This document shows positions 1 to 10,539 of a stretch of 64,000 bases of DNA, one piece after another (position 1 is the stretch's first letter; every line of letters begins with the position of its first letter). The notes under the pieces were generated by a model, which was not told the origin of the DNA, made no database searches, and worked only from the letters and a program-made list of their open reading frames with translations. The DNA comes from Breviolum minutum Mf 1.05b.01 (taxonomy: Eukaryota; Sar; Dinophyceae; Suessiales; Symbiodiniaceae), in contig DF239034.1 of NCBI GenBank assembly GCA_000507305.1, forward strand, positions 1-64,000. Reading direction: 5' to 3'. A program made the position numbers and the translations under genes.

Positions 1-129
1 CGAAACCAACATATTTGCCTGATCCATACAGCACATGAAAGGTTTTCAAGTTTGCCATCCAAACGGTAAGTGTCATTGCAGGCTAAGAGGCAGATGTGCT
101 TTGGTTCCCTTTATCACCGATGTTTGCAG

Positions 130-177
130 GATGAATTCATGAGAGTCATGGCTGTGGTGACGCTTGGCTATAACAAT
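130..177 (+). CDS. Candidate internal exon, unknown protein
   Basis: A 16-codon open stretch (DEFMRVMAVVTLGYNN) is bounded by an AG|G acceptor at 129/130 and a GTAAGT donor at 178. Both borders are good splice signals and the length is a whole number of codons. The protein is not recognised. The start codon, if any, lies outside the window or in an unseen exon. It could belong to the same gene as the exons near 727 and 1567. Confidence 0.4.
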
Positions 178-726
178 GTAAGTTGGTGTTCATCGTGTTA
201 ACACAGCTACTATAATTGGCCATCATTGGCCATGATGTGCTTTGAATCTTGGTGCATTTCAATTATCTCCAACAGCTGGTGTCCCTTTCCAAAGCTTGGT
301 GGCCTAACAGTGCACCAATCCAACCATATCCACCAAGGCATAAACAGGAGATTGATTGCATGAAGACAATGCTGGAGGAGGTTCATCAGGTCCGGTCATG
401 GGGGTTCTACGAATTGCATACAGCTCCACCAACGCTTCTTTTGTTGGTGGAAGCATGTTGCCCAAAAGATGTCCAAGCACTTGTGTATTCACAGTTTTCT
501 GCTTTTTTCCCAAGTCATTCCAAGTTTGTTTCACTTCCTTGGCATGACGCGTTAAATGTTATGTTGCATTTATATAAATAATATTATAATATGTATATAT
601 ATAAATACAACATGGTTCATAGTAGACAATATAATTCATACAACTAACACATGTATAATGTAATAATGTAATTATCATCTATCCAACTGAGATATATTTT
701 CTATACAATACATGTGCATCTTACAG
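178..726. other. Probable intron or intergenic stretch
   Basis: Short ORFs exist in several frames at 249-581, but none shows a recognisable domain and they overlap on opposite strands. From about 570 to 720 the DNA is strongly AT-rich with ATATATAA-like runs. Nothing else can be supported. Confidence 0.4.
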
Positions 727-783
727 TGGCAGAGATTCCTGCAGGCCTCGACTCCGACAGGTGCCAGCAAGAGTGGCCATGAG
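727..783 (+). CDS. Candidate exon, unknown protein (GC donor)
   Basis: Nineteen codons (WQRFLQASTPTGASKSGHE) follow a TTACAG acceptor and end at GAG|GCAAGT, a GC-type donor. The acceptor is followed by T rather than the usual G, which lowers confidence. The product is unknown. Confidence 0.3.
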
Positions 784-1566
784 GCAAGTCCTAATATAGC
801 TAAGCACCTTGGGACCTCACCAAGATCACAACATCTCACAAGCTTTTGGATCACATGATTATATATATATGTACATATATATCATTTTTGTGTTGGGGCA
901 TATATATTTTTGGATGTTCTTTGATTTGCTGGAGGCAGGTTGTTTCCTCCGATTTACAGATTCTAAGCAGGTTCATTTTGCATTGTAAAATCTGTGTCAG
1001 GCAGTTCATGGTCACCATGTCACCGGCAGGAGGTGGGATGCGGGCCATGATTTGGAGAGTTTTTCTTCTCCAGAATGCATCGAACTTTTTAGGCCCACAT
1101 ATTTCATGCTCCTCATAGTCTCCATGCTTCAGTTGTTTGAAAGTGAGGATTTTTCATTTTCTTTGAGTGGTTCTTGATTTCAGGATCATTAGTGTCCACT
1201 TGATGCCAACACAAATGCTGGCCATGGCTCACAGTTTCTTGCCATGATGGCGCATGCATAGGCTGAAGCGAATCTTCCAGCACTTGGGCTACCCCATGGC
1301 CACGTCCAAAACCCTGAGTTTGACGTGCCAAAGAAATGCCGCTGTAGCCATATCCCATGCAACGAGGCATGAGTTGGTAGCGATATCCAAAGAGTTTGCG
1401 CAAGGCTACTTCTCTCAGGACGGGATGCAACCGAGCCATGCTTGGAAGTGAAATTTTTGGAGAGTTCTCCTTGCTTGAAATATCTTCCATGAGTTCTCAT
1501 GAGCCTTTATAAGCCTTTGCTTGGCCCATGACTGGGAAGCCTCTTCCCCCCCAAAAAATTGGTCAG

Positions 1567-1680
1567 GACGTTTGGGGAGTTGCAAAGGTGCTGCGGCGTC
1601 ACCGCAAGAAGGCTGGAGGTTTCGCCACTGTCCAAAGTTGGGGCCCGTGGAAGTTTCGGCATGTCGAGGTCCGTGAGTTG
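1567..1680 (+). CDS. Candidate internal exon, basic unknown protein
   Basis: Exactly 38 codons lie between a GGTCAG|GAC acceptor and a TTG|GTAAGG donor. The translation starts DVWGVAKVLRRHRKKAGG and ends KFRHVEVREL, with basic patches and no stop. Both splice signals and the phase are clean, so this is among the better orphan exons at the left end. No family was recognised. Confidence 0.5.
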
Positions 1681-1785
1681 GTAAGGAAGACTTTTGGTTT
1701 GGCACCTCAGACCACGCTGGTAATGAGGGTTGCCGGCATAGGGTGCATACTAGTGTTACGTTCTATTGCAGACGAAAAGCGCTAG

Positions 1786-2099
1786 TGTGCGATGTACACA
1801 GGAGCAGACTATTTAGAGTAGTTTACAGAAGATGAAAATATGTGAGCTTCATGTTGCCATAGAATCATGCTGTGATAATCAGCTAATTCTTGGATGGGCT
1901 ACAGTCACTCCATATGACATGCCAAGGTTTTTCCAGCCTTGAGTTGCAGCATTTGCAAGATGCTTTCGAACAGATGGGGGGAAGGCATGACATGAAAACC
2001 ATGTCGGAAACCTTTTTGTGCCTGTCAGTTTTTCGCTCTTAGGCAGTACATTCTTCGACGAGTTTTGGTGGGTGATGTTTGTCTAGTATTTGATTTCCA
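1786..2099. other. No feature seen
   Basis: No reading frame with splice support and no repeat was recognised between the 1.6 kb exon and the dispersed repeat that follows. Confidence 0.4.
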
Positions 2100-2159
2100 G
2101 TTGAGCAATGAAAAAAAACCTGGTTGGGAGTGGTCATGCCGCTATCTGAGATGGTTGCG

Positions 2160-2284
2160 AACTTTCGTGAAAAAAACCCTGGTTGTTTAGGGTATATAGG
2201 GGATGACATCCTACCCAATTATATAGGGATTTTTATAAACCAATATCAGGATCCCTATGAACCAACCAGTATACTGGAAAGTAA
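2160..2284 (+). repeat. Dispersed repeat, copy 1
   Basis: This block is shared, with small differences, with 63738-63856 at the other end of the window. Both read A-rich tract, CCTGGTTGTTT (or CCGGGTTGTTT), then GTATATAGGGGATGACATCC (or the close TTGTATAGGGG form), TACCCAA, GGATCCCTA and AACCAACCAG. The ends CTGGTTG and CAACCAG are inverted, so the unit is an imperfect foldback. It abuts the foldback element at 2285. It has no coding potential and is probably a non-autonomous mobile element or its relic. Confidence 0.75.
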
Positions 2285-2389
2285 TACCCTCCCGAAGTTT
2301 AACATAGCCCCTGAAAAGTTACCCTTCCAATAGGAAAGTAGGCTTCCAACCATCAATTTTCAGGGGCTATGTTAAACTTCGGGGGGGTA
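2285..2389. mobile_element. MITE-like foldback element with 33-bp terminal inverted repeats
   Basis: The left arm is 2285-2317 (TACCCTCCCGAAGTTTAACA, then TAGCCCCTGAAAA). The right arm 2357-2389 is its reverse complement with one mismatch. The element is about 105 bp and carries TA at both ends, as expected for TA-target elements. Related copies lie at 31056, 34190, 43578 and 52005. No transposase is encoded, so it would be non-autonomous. Assignment to a transposase superfamily is not possible from this sequence. Confidence 0.8.
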
Positions 2390-3391
2390 AGGGTGTTTTG
2401 TCGTGGCTCATTTCATCTCTTGGAATGTGTTTTACGTTCATCCTTTTTGGCGAGGCTGCCAGATGGCAAGCTGAAGGACTGTCGGAGGGGTTGTTGGTGG
2501 TCCAGCTGATGAGATTTGAAAAAATCAGATGGATTTTTGGAGTTTGGAAGATGTAGGTGGAAACATCGGTTTTAACCATCCCAACGGGAAAAACATCAAA
2601 CATCATCAACAAAAAACGTCAAAAGACAGAAAGTTCGAAAGCAAAGAATGAATTTTACGAGCAAAACATGCGAAAAACTTGAGATTTTTGAGTCGCTGAT
2701 AATTTTTTGCTAAGTCACTGGAATTTGTGATATGTTAAGTTTCCCCAGGTCGAAATCCCATGAAAAATGACAAAGTCATATTTTTCCGCCAGGGAAAGAT
2801 GCTGAGCAGTGCCGTGCGAGAGCTCTTTCCAGGAGTGAAAATGTCTCCTCGAGTGATGTGGAAGGACAGTTGGGATGCCGTGATCCGTAGGAGCTGAGAA
2901 AGATCAACATGAACGAGCTCGCGCCCATGCGACCTTGAAACAGGCGTGGGGTGTGAAAAAACCATGGGTGAACCATCAGTGGTGAACCCAATGGTGAGGT
3001 GTTTGGGTACATCTTGATATTTTGTTGTTTGACTTTTTTTTTCCGAAAGGTAACCCGATCTCAAGGAAATTGCGAAGAGCTCAACTTCCAGGACTTTCGG
3101 GAAGAAATGAATCCAGAAGTGGTCAGGATTCGGAGATCTTGTGAGGCAGGAGGTTGAAATTACCCATGAAATACCCATTAAACTCGTGAATTAGCCGGCC
3201 AGAAAACACATTGAATTTCTTGGATGCCTTTCATTCTGACTAAAATGGTTCGGAACCACAATAAACCCTAGCATTCCCTAGATGTTTTGGAATACTCTAG
3301 CACTAGCACTGCAATACGTGAGAAATTTACATGAGCATTGTGAACCTAGCCTTGGGATAAACAAAATCCCTTGGTTTCACATGCGTGGCAG
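2390..3391. other. Mostly non-coding; one weak exon at about 2793-2897
   Basis: A CCGCCAG|GGA acceptor at 2792 opens a frame reading GKMLSSAVRELFPGVKMSPR that runs to a stop at 2895-2897. It looks protein-like but has no neighbour to link it to. The overlapping minus-strand ORF (2735-3178) has no recognisable domain. The rest shows no feature. Confidence 0.3.
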
Positions 3392-3451
3392 GACTTTCTT
3401 CACATCGTGCGACTTCGCCTTGACTTTGCTGCGGAAGCAAAGCTCAACGAG
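3392..3451 (+). CDS. Candidate exon beside a GTT microsatellite
   Basis: Twenty codons read DFLHIVRLRLD then FAAEAKLNE, an amphipathic helical composition. They lie between GGCAG|GAC and AACGAG|GCG, which is a GC-type donor like those in the homology-supported genes of this window. If so, the microsatellite that follows is intronic and the long poly-Cys, poly-Leu or poly-Gln readings across it are not proteins. The product is unknown. Confidence 0.4.
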
Positions 3452-3453
3452 GC

Positions 3454-3562
<109 letters not shown>

Positions 3563-3569
3563 GGTCAGC

Positions 3570-4795
3570 CATGGGGCTATCTCAACGGAAGATATGTCAA
3601 AAAAATTGATGGACAATCCCCAACAGTGGTGGTAGTGGTGTCATGAATCATTGAAAGATGAATGTTTTAATGCCATGATGACGAAAACAGATTTGAAGAC
3701 ACCTCAAGGCATGGCGTTTCTCTTTGTTTTCCACGTGTTTCGATGATTCATTCGATTTCCAGGAGCACCACGCATTACTCTCCTCGAATTTTGTACCTGA
3801 GGAGGTCACGGAGTCTCTTGGCTTTTGCCATTCATTTCGGGACACGGTATCCGTTCATATCAAACCCCCCGCTTGCATGAATCATTGTTTTGATTGGTAA
3901 TCTCCCTCCGTGTTCGCTAAGCTACTGGAACGTGAATCTCTTGCCTTTGCACGAGCCAGAATCACATCTACAACTGTTCACATGTCATGGAGGTGGTTTG
4001 CAATCGAAGTGGCAAAGTTGACATAAACTACGACTACAGGCAGTGCATTTCCTGTTCAATTTAATTTTCCCGAGGGTGTGCACTATGAATTCTGTTTTGT
4101 CCCTACTTTTTCCCACAAAAAAAACAAAACAACTAACTGTTTGCCGAGGTTCCGAATCATTTTCCACAAGAAAGCACGTGAAGAGCAAGGCCTTTTTGGC
4201 AAACGGGATTCATCGACATGCAGCCTTTGTGAGTTCCCAGAGAAGCATTTTGGGCAGCCTTTGTTCGTTTCAGGTTCGATCTCCACTGGCATTTTGGGCA
4301 AGGTGGGGGAGTTCCAGAGATTTAGGGAGATGAATTTACAAATGGACCCCCCAGTGTTTTGGAAAGGGTGTACGACCTGAAAATATGACCCGGTCAATGA
4401 CTTTGCCAAAAAGACCGGAAGGCAGTGTCACTCAGTTTCTGGGGATTTCTCGAATTTTGGATACATTTTGGTAGAAAAATGCACCCCTTGTCGTTGGGCA
4501 CCACGTCGTCGAAGGTGTCAGCCATTCCAGTCTTGAGCTATGCTGCCGTTCGGGTGGCCTAGTGTTGAGGTCGCACCTTTGGAATGGATCACTCGTCACC
4601 GAGATTTGGGAGAGACAAATGTTGCTGTAGAAGATAGCCAGGATGATAACAGCAAATACACACACATAATAATGTATATATTTAAATATACAGATACACA
4701 GACTGTATATTTTTAAGAATCATAAACTGAACGCACTTGTTAAATGTAATATAGATCAAGAAGTTGATACTTGTTTAGATCATTGTCATGAAATC
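3570..4795. other. No supported gene; weak exon-like frame near 4170-4330
   Basis: Around 4180-4330 a + frame reads REEQGLFGKRDSSTCSLCEF and on through a C-x2-C pair, but no clean splice sites or homology were found. AT-rich DNA at 4660-4760 resembles intron or spacer. Confidence 0.3.
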
Positions 4796-4801
4796 GCCAA
4801 G

Positions 4802-4950
4802 GTGGAAGCCATGCTTACAGGCTTCGCTGGTGAATGCACCGAGCTGAAACGCGAGGCTTTGCAGGAAATCCTGCAAAAGGTGGATCAGGAGAAGAAGGGC
4901 AATCTATATTTCTGGGAATTTCTGAAAGCAGTTTCTTGGCTTGATTGGGA
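4802..4950 (+). CDS. Exon encoding one EF-hand-like motif
   Basis: After an AG|G acceptor (4801/4802) the frame reads VEAMLTGFAGEC, then a helix-loop-helix: REALQEILQKV, loop DQEKKGNLYFWE, exit helix FLKAVSWL. Loop positions fit the EF-hand pattern (Asp 1, Gly 6, hydrophobic 8, Glu 12), but positions 3 and 5 are Glu and Lys, so calcium binding may be weak. The frame runs into an ATG-repeat microsatellite at 4951 that would give poly-Met. A GA-type donor at the repeat border is more likely. EF-hand proteins in dinoflagellates include calmodulins, kinases and channels, and one motif cannot tell which this is. Confidence 0.5.
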
Positions 4951-5002
<52 letters not shown>

Positions 5003-5003
5003 G
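4951..5003. repeat. (GAT)n microsatellite
   Basis: A run of about 17 GAT units directly follows the EF-hand exon. It would translate as poly-Met, poly-Asp or a stop-rich frame and is probably intronic. Confidence 0.97.
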
Positions 5004-5009
5004 ATGATT

Positions 5010-7040
5010 CATGATTCATGATGATGGGAGTGTGTGTTTTCCATCATTTTTTGTTTCATGTTTTGTGATGCAAATCTGTCGCTCTTGCGTTTTGGTGGCA
5101 CTCTTCCTGCGTTCAACGTGGCGAGGTCAGGGAACTCATGGAATCGCATCTTGGTTCAATCTTTAGTTTCCATGACCAGGGGGAACTCATGTTTTGATTT
5201 TTCGTTTCATGATCTGCACCATCTCTTTCAAATGAAGACTTTTTGTGGGTGGCCACATGAATTTCCAACCATTTTGAGAGGGGATCTTGACCCAGAAATT
5301 CAAGACACTCCATGGACGGAATGGGATCAATCAGCAAAAAAAAAGACCTATTTCCAACCAGGAATTGGCACAACATCAACGACGAAGCACAGAAGTTGGT
5401 TTTGAAGTCCTAAGCTGCGACCCTTGGCAAACTTGGCGTTTTAACAGCATTAGAAATGCTGTTGGAACTGCAGACTTGTGTCGTCAATATTTAAGCCAGT
5501 AGTTGTCATATATTCACTGAGGGAAGTTGGGCGACACATTTGTTTGTTGGAACTCATCCCGTGCAATTCCTGGCATTGTTTCTCCGTGGGGGTTTGAATC
5601 CCCCAGAAAATTGGGAGATAAAAACCCAACTCACAAAGCAAATAAGGCAACAAGATCTGATTGGAAAATTCGGTAGATTTTCTGCCTTACTAGTACATAG
5701 CGTCAAAACACATGACGTCCACCCTTTAAACAGAGGTAGGGAAGAAGTTCACCACCAGATGAGATCGGAACACTTCCATAATTGTTGCGTGTTATTCTTG
5801 CGTTCCAAAGACATCACCGTCATCTCAGTGCCTTTTTCGGAGGTACTTATACAGAAGCACTGGTAAATCTCTTCACAAAAACTTCAGGAGTCAATCATGA
5901 ACGATTTCCCCGCCTTGCTGAGATATATAGGTATGAATATGTATGTTTTTTCCATTTGATTCACAACTTTACACATTGAATGTTGAATCTGGGGGATTTG
6001 GGCGGTGTTTTTTTGGACAAAATCCATAGTATCAAATATCAACTTCTCAGGACAGAAGCAGAAGCCCTGTACAGCGCTGGCAGGGTTGACCAGGTGTGTC
6101 CATGATGGGATGACTGGTTTGGGATGAAACAGTTTTCTTCGACTTTGAGATGACTTGGGAATTTCTTGTGTTTTTTGTGGTCGCTTCAGTGGAGAAACAC
6201 AGGGCATACAGTAAATTAAAGCATACCACCAAAAAGGGGGTTGATTCTTACTTATACTGTTACTTACATCGTTATAATTTGCACTATCTCAATCTCTGTG
6301 ATTTTTTTTAGGCTCATGATGTTCAAGGAGTATGGTGGAGGTAACATGGAATGTCGCAGGTTGGTTCCAATGACAAAGGCCACGGAAACACATGTTTCCC
6401 GGAGGCGAATGCAGGAGTGGCTTGTAGCCTAGTGACCGGTCAAGCCGGGACAGTAGCAGCCACGCAGTTTTTTTTGGGTCAAGGGCGACAGTGCCTTTGT
6501 TCAAGATCTTTGAAGTGTTGTGAAGGTCCCCCAAAAATATCTCATGGCACAATTTGACTTGGCACAGTTGCATTTGGACCAAGTTTATAAACGTGCAGTG
6601 CATGGTGGGGACATGGGAATTTTCTCCAAAGGCAACGCTGACCACTGAAGCTTGTGCTGAGCAAGCTGAAATCTTCCCCAGTCCAATGACGATTCTCATG
6701 CCCAAGGGACACATTGCAAAGCAATCGACGTCCAAATATTCCAAATTCCTTTCAGCCGTTGCGCACGCCCAAAGAGAGGACATCTTTTCCCTGGCGGCAT
6801 AAAAATCATAAGCCATTTTCTTGAAGATTTCACGTCTCACACAGCATTTTCATAGGTTTGAATATCATGTGCACTTTATTCCAAACTTGTCTCATCCTTG
6901 GAAAGAGCATCTTTCCCGATTGACCTTTATGACCTTGTGGCAGCTATCATTTCAGTATCAAACCTCCCGGGTACCGTGGACAGAGGCTGGTTTAGTGCAA
7001 AATCCTTGGTCGCTTTGTGGAAAAACCCACCACCTGCGCA
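5010..7040. other. No supported gene
   Basis: Several ORFs of 60-180 codons occur on both strands. The longest is a minus-strand frame at 6289-6840, and an overlapping + frame at 6554-6802 ends ...AHAQREDIFSLAA. Neither shows a domain or convincing splice borders. Nothing can be assigned. Confidence 0.35.
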
Positions 7041-7041
7041 G

Positions 7042-7165
7042 GCACCATGGGAGTTGAGACAAAGCAGAAGCAGAAGCAGAAAATGGCCAAAGCCGTCGAG
7101 AAGAAAAGACCGGAGAAGAGGACCTTTGTCAAGAAGCGCTATTCATCAACTCCTTCGCGTTTCAG
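7042..7165 (+). CDS. Candidate Lys-rich exon, possible start
   Basis: After GCGCAG|GC there is ACC ATG followed by GVETKQKQKQKMAKAVEKKR and then PEKRTFVKKRY. The very basic composition suggests a nuclear or nucleic-acid-binding protein, but no domain is seen. The end is uncertain because the frame stays open to 7283. The ATG is near the acceptor, so this could be a first coding exon after a trans-spliced leader. Confidence 0.35.
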
Positions 7166-7289
7166 TCGCTCGCCTTGCCTTTCTCCCGTAAAAGGAGGCG
7201 TCGGCCGCTTTTCCTGGCGATTTGCTGCAAAGTTCCAGGAGAAGCCATGGCCTAATCCCCAGCCACGCCAATCAGTAGCATGAACAGCA

Positions 7290-9465
7290 CAAAGGATTGC
7301 AATGAATTAAGCGTGGCAGATTTGACATATCAAAGGATGGGGAAAAAAAACATGTCTGCATGTTGTTGAATTGCTAGAAACAACATTTCGACATACTCAA
7401 GGCGTCCAGTACTGGAATCTGCGTCCAGGAGAAGGTGCCGGCCCGAGCTGACAAAAACTGGCAATTAAAAGAGTATCCACGAAGTCCAATTCATGAAAGA
7501 CATCTTCAAAAGATGTTCATGTTTTGTTTGTGTAAAATGTTGGGCAAATTTTTGGATTTGGAACTTGGAACTAATCTTGAAGTAACACCCCAAATCCTGA
7601 TTCCTACACTTGAGGCCGCCTTTATGAAGCAATTAACTTCACCTTGAATCCATTGCTGCAGTGGATTTTTCCAGGAAATCCTCAAGGATGTTCTGAACGT
7701 TTGGGCTCGTGGCTTGCTTCAGGGACGGTCCTTGCCTTCAGAGGTGGGGCGGGAATCAAGTCGGCTGATCCGTTGATCCCATGGAATCCATGGATCCTGC
7801 AGTTAACACGTCAGGCACGTGTGCTTAGCATAGTGAAGGGGAAGGACGCGGGAGGGGGGGTTATTTGGAGACCTTTTAATGAAGATATCAATGATTCACC
7901 AAAAAATGCTTGGAAGTTTTGTTTTGAAGTTGAGTGTTGTTTGGAGGGTGAAGGGTTTTCAACCAGCTTTGGCATGCTGAGTTTAGCGCCTGAAGGAGTT
8001 TCCCCTTGATGTCCGGAAGCCATTACAACTGCTTCGACAGAGCCTTCCAGTGCAAAGAGGTCACTACACAGTGTGCCCTGGCCGCGAAATCCTCATATCC
8101 ATTGGTCGATTTCTCCCATAAGCCAACTTCAAAATGGAGGTGTTCCAACCGCTGTTGTTTTGTTTTTTCCTGAAAGAAATGGAGGAAATTCAAGTCAGAA
8201 TTCAGAGACTTCAATCGTCTAGGACTGTGATCATGCCGAAGGAGGCAGTGTTGGGACATTTGGGATGAGAGGATGGGAGACATATCGGACATGTAACATG
8301 TCTGACATATGACATTGTGAATTGTGGGGCAGATGTGGTTGGATCTCACCCTTCAGATGTTTGTCCATTTGCCTAAAATCCCTCAGCCTGTCAAGGCATT
8401 TCAACCTGCCGAGCCTGTTTCTCCAACGCTCAAGGCCACCGAAACACGGGGATCATGAATTTTTCCGTTGAATGTTTTGTTACCCATCCTGCTGGGAACG
8501 ATCACATATTTACCCCCTTTCAAAGGCACCGTTTTGGAAGAAGATGTCTATTTTCCTTTTTCCCCAGGTGGGATATGTTGATATGTTACGTTTTGTGGAG
8601 GCTTTTTTTGGTTCCAAAAACACACCAGAAGCCCAGTAGAGAGATGTCCACATTTGACAGGCCAAAGATGCTGGAGCAAGGTCATCTTTTGTCCGAAACC
8701 TGAGTCGAACCCAGATGATCGAGTCGACTTCGCTGGGTGACCCCGTCGCTGCAGTCGCTGAGGAAAAAACAAAAGCTGTGAAGAAGGCTGGCATTTTCCA
8801 AATGTCCAAGAAGCATTCTTCGTTTTGTTCATTCGGTTTTTTTTGCGCATCGAATTTTTTCACGAAAACAGAATGCAAATAAAAATCATGGAAGCCTTAT
8901 GCCTTTGGCGCTTTTCTGCCAACCAAATTTCCAGGATGGTCACAAGTCCAAGATGCGAATAAAGGATAAGAAGGCCAGATCACCAAGATTCACTCTCAAA
9001 TACAGCAAAGTCTAGAAAAAGAACAACGGTAGGTAGTAATTACATGGTAATACCCGAAATTCATCATGAAAAACCGCGTAAAACCCGGTAAAACGTGGCA
9101 AAACGTGGTTTTTCCCGGTGAAAGCTGGAAAAGGATCGAATCAGTGATGGCCCGAATCAGCAAGGGTCACCAGGTGATCATCCTGTTGATCCGATTTCCG
9201 CCAGGACAAGGATACGCAGAAACCGAATCGTGAAAGGACGGCTACCGTGGACCCATGAGATGCCAATGCTGATCACCTAATGATTTTGTGCCACTTCCTG
9301 AGGTGAATTGTATATTAATAATATATATTAATATAGATCGAATATGATCATTTTTTTGATTCATATTCCGTTCTGTAATACTTTATTGCCATATATTGTC
9401 TTATGTTCTGAGTGATGTTTGGACACTTCAAGTTGCTTTAAATACATCCTCAGATTTTCACCTGC
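7290..9465. other. No supported gene
   Basis: Overlapping short ORFs occur on both strands (for example 7644-8009 + and 8510-8878 -) without domains. AT-rich DNA lies at 9310-9345. Direct short repeats of the form AAACC/CGTGG occur at 9065-9120. Confidence 0.35.
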
Positions 9466-9468
9466 AGC

Positions 9469-9618
9469 TCTGGCGCCAAAACCGGGGCGTCACCGGGGCT
9501 GGTGGGTTTGGTGGCCCAAGATGTATATGTTCCACCGACTGTTGAGCTTGGTCACGATGATGTACAACGAGCACGACCAGCTCACTATGTGTCACCCGGA
9601 TTGAAGATGGTTGCATGA
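9469..9618 (+). CDS. Candidate exon, unknown protein
   Basis: One + frame reads SGAKTGASPGLVGLVAQDVY, then VPPTVELGHDDVQRARPAHY, then VSPGLKMVA and a stop. Its composition is more protein-like than the competing frame with WWVWWP. The acceptor CCTGCAG|C lacks the usual G, so borders are uncertain. Confidence 0.3.
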   Translation, partial: SGAKTGASPGLVGLVAQDVYVPPTVELGHDDVQRARPAHYVSPGLKMVA

Positions 9619-9770
9619 TTGCAACATGTAAGGGTTCATATTTACAAAAGGCCTTTAAATAAACTCTAAAGGTCAAAGTTAAAAAAACATGCCATGCCCC
9701 CCCCCAAAAAGGGGGATTTCATATGAACAATTTGCTAATCAGAATCTCAAGGGTTTTTTTTGCTTTGGGG

Positions 9771-9920
9771 AAAACCGACCACGAAAAACTCCGAGGCGAT
9801 TTCGTCCGGCCCAAGCAGCGTCGACAGATCCAACGGGATCGGTCGAAGCGCCACGAGGAGCGCGAAGTCGAGGAACCGGAGCCGAAGGAGAAAACCGTGC
9901 CGAAGGCCAAGGCAGCCAAG
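9771..9920 (+). CDS. Candidate exon, highly charged protein
   Basis: The frame reads KTDHEKLRGDFVRPKQRRQI, QRDRSKRHEEREVEEPEPKE, KTVPKAKAAK and ends AAG|GCC, a GC-type donor. It is rich in Lys, Arg and Glu and resembles a disordered or coiled-coil tail. GC content and codon choice differ sharply from the AT-rich flanks, which supports coding. The 5' border is not resolved. Confidence 0.45.
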
Positions 9921-9960
9921 GCCAGAAGGGTTTTCGGTGTTTTTTTGGAGGGGAGTTAAT

Positions 9961-10488
9961 TTATTTATTAAATCTGATGTATTTATATATAAAACCTGAA
10001 GGATTCATGTATGGATTCTATTTCTATTTGAAGTTGTGTCAAGTTTAAACACGACGTTTGACTATTGATATTTCAGTTTGAACCATAACCTGGGGAGTGG
10101 TTGGTATGATGTTCTTGTCAACTTGATCTAACGCCACCACAAAATCTGACTATGATGGGACTATTGGGAGGTGCGTATATATATATATATACATATATCA
10201 AAGTTGGACTTCAAGTTTCCGATTCGAAACGTTCGCTTTTGTGGGAAAGATTTCTACTTCCACCAGGCTAAACCAAAGGCGAAGGCAGCACAATAGAAAT
10301 GAGACTTTGGAGGACGGAGATGGGCTTGGAAGGTGCATGGAAGGGGGTGATTTGTGGTGAAGATGCGAATGACCACATCTGAACTCTATATTTTGATTGT
10401 GTTTGGTTGAAGTTTTATGCAAAGGTACGCCATGCTTGTAGAGATAGACCCGATGACCCTTGTTCATCTATAGATTCTATGGCCACAG
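9961..10488. other. AT-rich non-coding stretch
   Basis: TA-rich runs occur at 9955-10000 and an ATATATATATATACATATAT-like tract at 10178-10200. No gene is seen. Confidence 0.4.
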
Positions 10489-10532
10489 GACAAGCCGAGC
10501 ACAGCTTGGCAGAGCTGCAAGTGGAATTGGCA
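10489..10532 (+). CDS. Candidate short exon
   Basis: CCACAG|GA is followed by QAEHSLAELQVELA and then a GTGAGG donor. The helical, coiled-coil-like composition and both splice signals are reasonable. The length is short and the product unknown. Confidence 0.3.
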
Positions 10533-10539
10533 GTGAGGG

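Noticed and set aside
6289..6840. 183-codon minus-strand ORF
   Set aside because: Overlapped by an equally plausible + frame, with no motif or splice support.
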